DNA of 64,000 nucleotides from Psychrobacter proteolyticus (GTDB lineage Bacteria; Pseudomonadota; Gammaproteobacteria; Pseudomonadales; Moraxellaceae): contig NZ_QLKS01000004.1 in the NCBI RefSeq assembly GCF_003350005.1, positions 92,022 to 156,021 of the forward strand. Direction: 5' to 3'. The notes beneath the pieces are model-generated. The model made no database searches and was not told the DNA's origin. It saw only the letters and a list, made by a program, of their open reading frames with translations. The translations under genes were made by a program, and so were the position numbers. Below, one piece after another: positions 63,005 to 64,000 of this stretch (position 1 is the stretch's first letter; the number at the start of each line of letters is the position of its first letter).

Positions 63005-63075
63005 ATCACGCTCCTGATCATTATAAATAAGTCGTTAAAAGTAAATGTCTCGCTAATAGTCACTAATACGTGCTA

Positions 63076-63561
63076 TTAACCGATAAAGATACCAACGAAC
63101 CAATTAAAAAAGTTATCCAATAACCAAATAAAGAAACCGGCAATCGCAATCACGACAATTACTTGCCATGTGTATTGAAAGGTTTCATCTTTACCTGGCC
63201 ATGTCACTCGGCGAAGCTCAACGGCAGCGTCTTTTAATAATATTTTAAAAGCACGGCCTTGATGCGTTAACGCCAAACAGACTAATGCAAATACAACAAG
63301 TACGACAATAATACCAATACGTACCCAGACATCATTGGCAGGTTGCCAATAGCCTGGTAAGTATTGATTTACTAGAGTCGCACCGATTAATACAGCTGCG
63401 GCAAGTAGCCACAAAATCAAATCTTTTATTGAGCCAGTCTTAGCCACTTCAACAGCAGTAGTACCGCTAGCTGAAACATGCTTATTTTTAGACAGCATTC
63501 CACCAGCAACCGCCTTGGCATCAGATAACTTAGTCTCGAGGTTATCTTGATCATTGCTCAT
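63076..63561 (-). CDS. secE: Protein translocase subunit SecE
   Basis: SecE holds the SecY channel. The 161-residue protein has an acidic N-terminus of about 40 residues, two membrane helices (about 48-66 and 80-101) and a conserved C-terminal part, LKDAAVELRRVTWPGKDETFQYTWQVIVVIAIAGFFIWLLDNFFNWFVG, whose amphipathic RRVTWPGKDE and final helix are the essential core. It is longer than in E. coli (127), mostly through the N-terminus. It lies just downstream of tRNA-Trp. Confidence 0.96.
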   Translation of the reverse strand: MSNDQDNLETKLSDAKAVAGGMLSKNKHVSASGTTAVEVAKTGSIKDLILWLLAAAVLIGATLVNQYLPGYWQPANDVWVRIGIIVVLVVFALVCLALTHQGRAFKILLKDAAVELRRVTWPGKDETFQYTWQVIVVIAIAGFFIWLLDNFFNWFVGIFIG

Positions 63562-63612
63562 AAAGAACTCGCTTCGGAGATGGTGGGGTACAACAAAGAT
63601 GTGATAAGAAGA

Positions 63613-63688
63613 TGGCAGGCGATGTAGGACTCGAACCTACAACCCTCGGTTTTGGAGACCGATGCTCTACCAATTGAGCCAATCGCCT
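63613..63688 (-). tRNA. tRNA-Trp (anticodon CCA)
   Basis: The 76-nt gene read on the minus strand begins AGGCGATT and ends ATCGCCT-G-CCA, so the 7-bp acceptor stem is perfect and the CCA end is encoded. The D-arm (GGCTCAATTGGTAGAGC), the anticodon arm CGGTCTCCAAAACCG with anticodon CCA, and the T-arm with GGTTCGAGTCC are all intact. The place between tuf and secE is conserved in gammaproteobacteria. Confidence 0.97.
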
Positions 63689-64000
63689 ATGGGTGTAAAG
63701 GACAGCATTATACAATATTTAGCATAGAATGCAAGCCCTTGACGGTAAAATTATTAATTTTACCTGATTTTGCACTGACGCAATCTAAAATAACTGCTAG
63801 CGTTAAGTGCAGCGATAATATAACAAGCTATGCCGTAGATTACAATATGCTATCTAACAAATAATTATATCTGTCACACATATAGCCAATTCATTAATAC
63901 ACGCTAGGTCTAATTCTATTTTTGAACGTGCTTCACTATCCCAATAAAAAAAGGCCACCCTAGATAGGATGGCCTTTTTTATGACTAACTCATAAGCTCA
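63689..64000. other. Region upstream of tRNA-Trp at the window edge
   Basis: This 312-bp stretch is AT-rich and should carry the tRNA-Trp/secE promoter. It ends in a strong terminator. A 70-codon open frame crosses the tRNA and is not a gene. Confidence 0.5.
63946..63980 (-). terminator. Terminator of the gene beyond the window edge (probably tuf)
   Basis: AAAAAGGCCACCCTA and TAGGATGGCCTTTTT pair with one mismatch, and a T-run follows on the minus strand. In related genomes tuf lies just upstream of tRNA-Trp, which is inference here. Confidence 0.85.

Noticed and set aside
63652..63864. 70-codon plus-strand open frame over tRNA-Trp
   Set aside because: It begins inside the tRNA gene and has no ribosome-binding site.

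Overview
The window reads as chromosomal DNA of a gammaproteobacterium of the family Moraxellaceae, most likely Psychrobacter. This rests on moderate-to-low GC, the protein sequences of RpoB/RpoC/ParC/GltB, the order ponA | pilMNOPQ-aroK-aroB-SPOR protein-gltB-gltD, and the tRNA-Trp-secE-nusG-rplKAJL-rpoBC cluster. No homology search could be run, so the genus is an inference. I see no integrase, transposase, IS element, CRISPR array or prophage; this is core chromosome with small accessory patches.

Layout. 1-12.5 kb: the 3' end of a probable formate/nitrite-type channel, a BASS-family transporter, two YbjQ-family genes, a UPF0149 (YecA-like) gene, a small acidic protein, a membrane protein divergent from serB, a DUF368 transporter-like protein, an SCP2-domain protein, bioB and hemJ, and a secreted NlpC/P60-like protein. 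12.7-20.4 kb (minus strand): an unknown two-helix membrane protein, rph, two fadD paralogues and a von Willebrand factor A lipoprotein. 20.9-23.2 kb: parC. 23.4-25.6 kb: three tandem short BLUF photoreceptor-type genes on the minus strand. 26.3-31.0 kb: a HAD phosphatase, an SDR oxidoreductase, a solitary polyamine-type binding lipoprotein and a FUSC-family membrane protein. 31.3-46.8 kb (minus strand): glutamate synthase, a SPOR-like protein, aroB, aroK and the type IV pilus assembly operon pilMNOPQ, with the class A PBP gene ponA divergent. 49.8-64 kb (minus strand): a DUF6586-like gene, rpoC, rpoB, rplL, rplJ, rplA, rplK, nusG, secE and tRNA-Trp, ending at a terminator that probably belongs to tuf just outside the window.

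How the genes work together. PilM-N-O-P-Q form the inner-membrane to outer-membrane alignment complex and secretin of type IV pili. AroK and AroB feed chorismate synthesis. GltBD assimilates ammonia. NusG, SecE, L11, L1, L10, L7/L12, beta and beta' form the transcription/translation block. The two acyl-CoA ligases activate fatty acids.

The most unusual part is the BLUF array. The gene nearest parC keeps the flavin-contacting residues of short BLUF proteins. The two upstream paralogues keep Tyr, Gln and Trp but replace both Asn residues of the flavin pocket by Tyr-Phe. Those two genes share a palindrome at nearly the same distance upstream, so they look like a duplicated gene plus promoter. 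A second pattern is a series of unrelated 13-18 bp imperfect tandem repeats in intergenic DNA.
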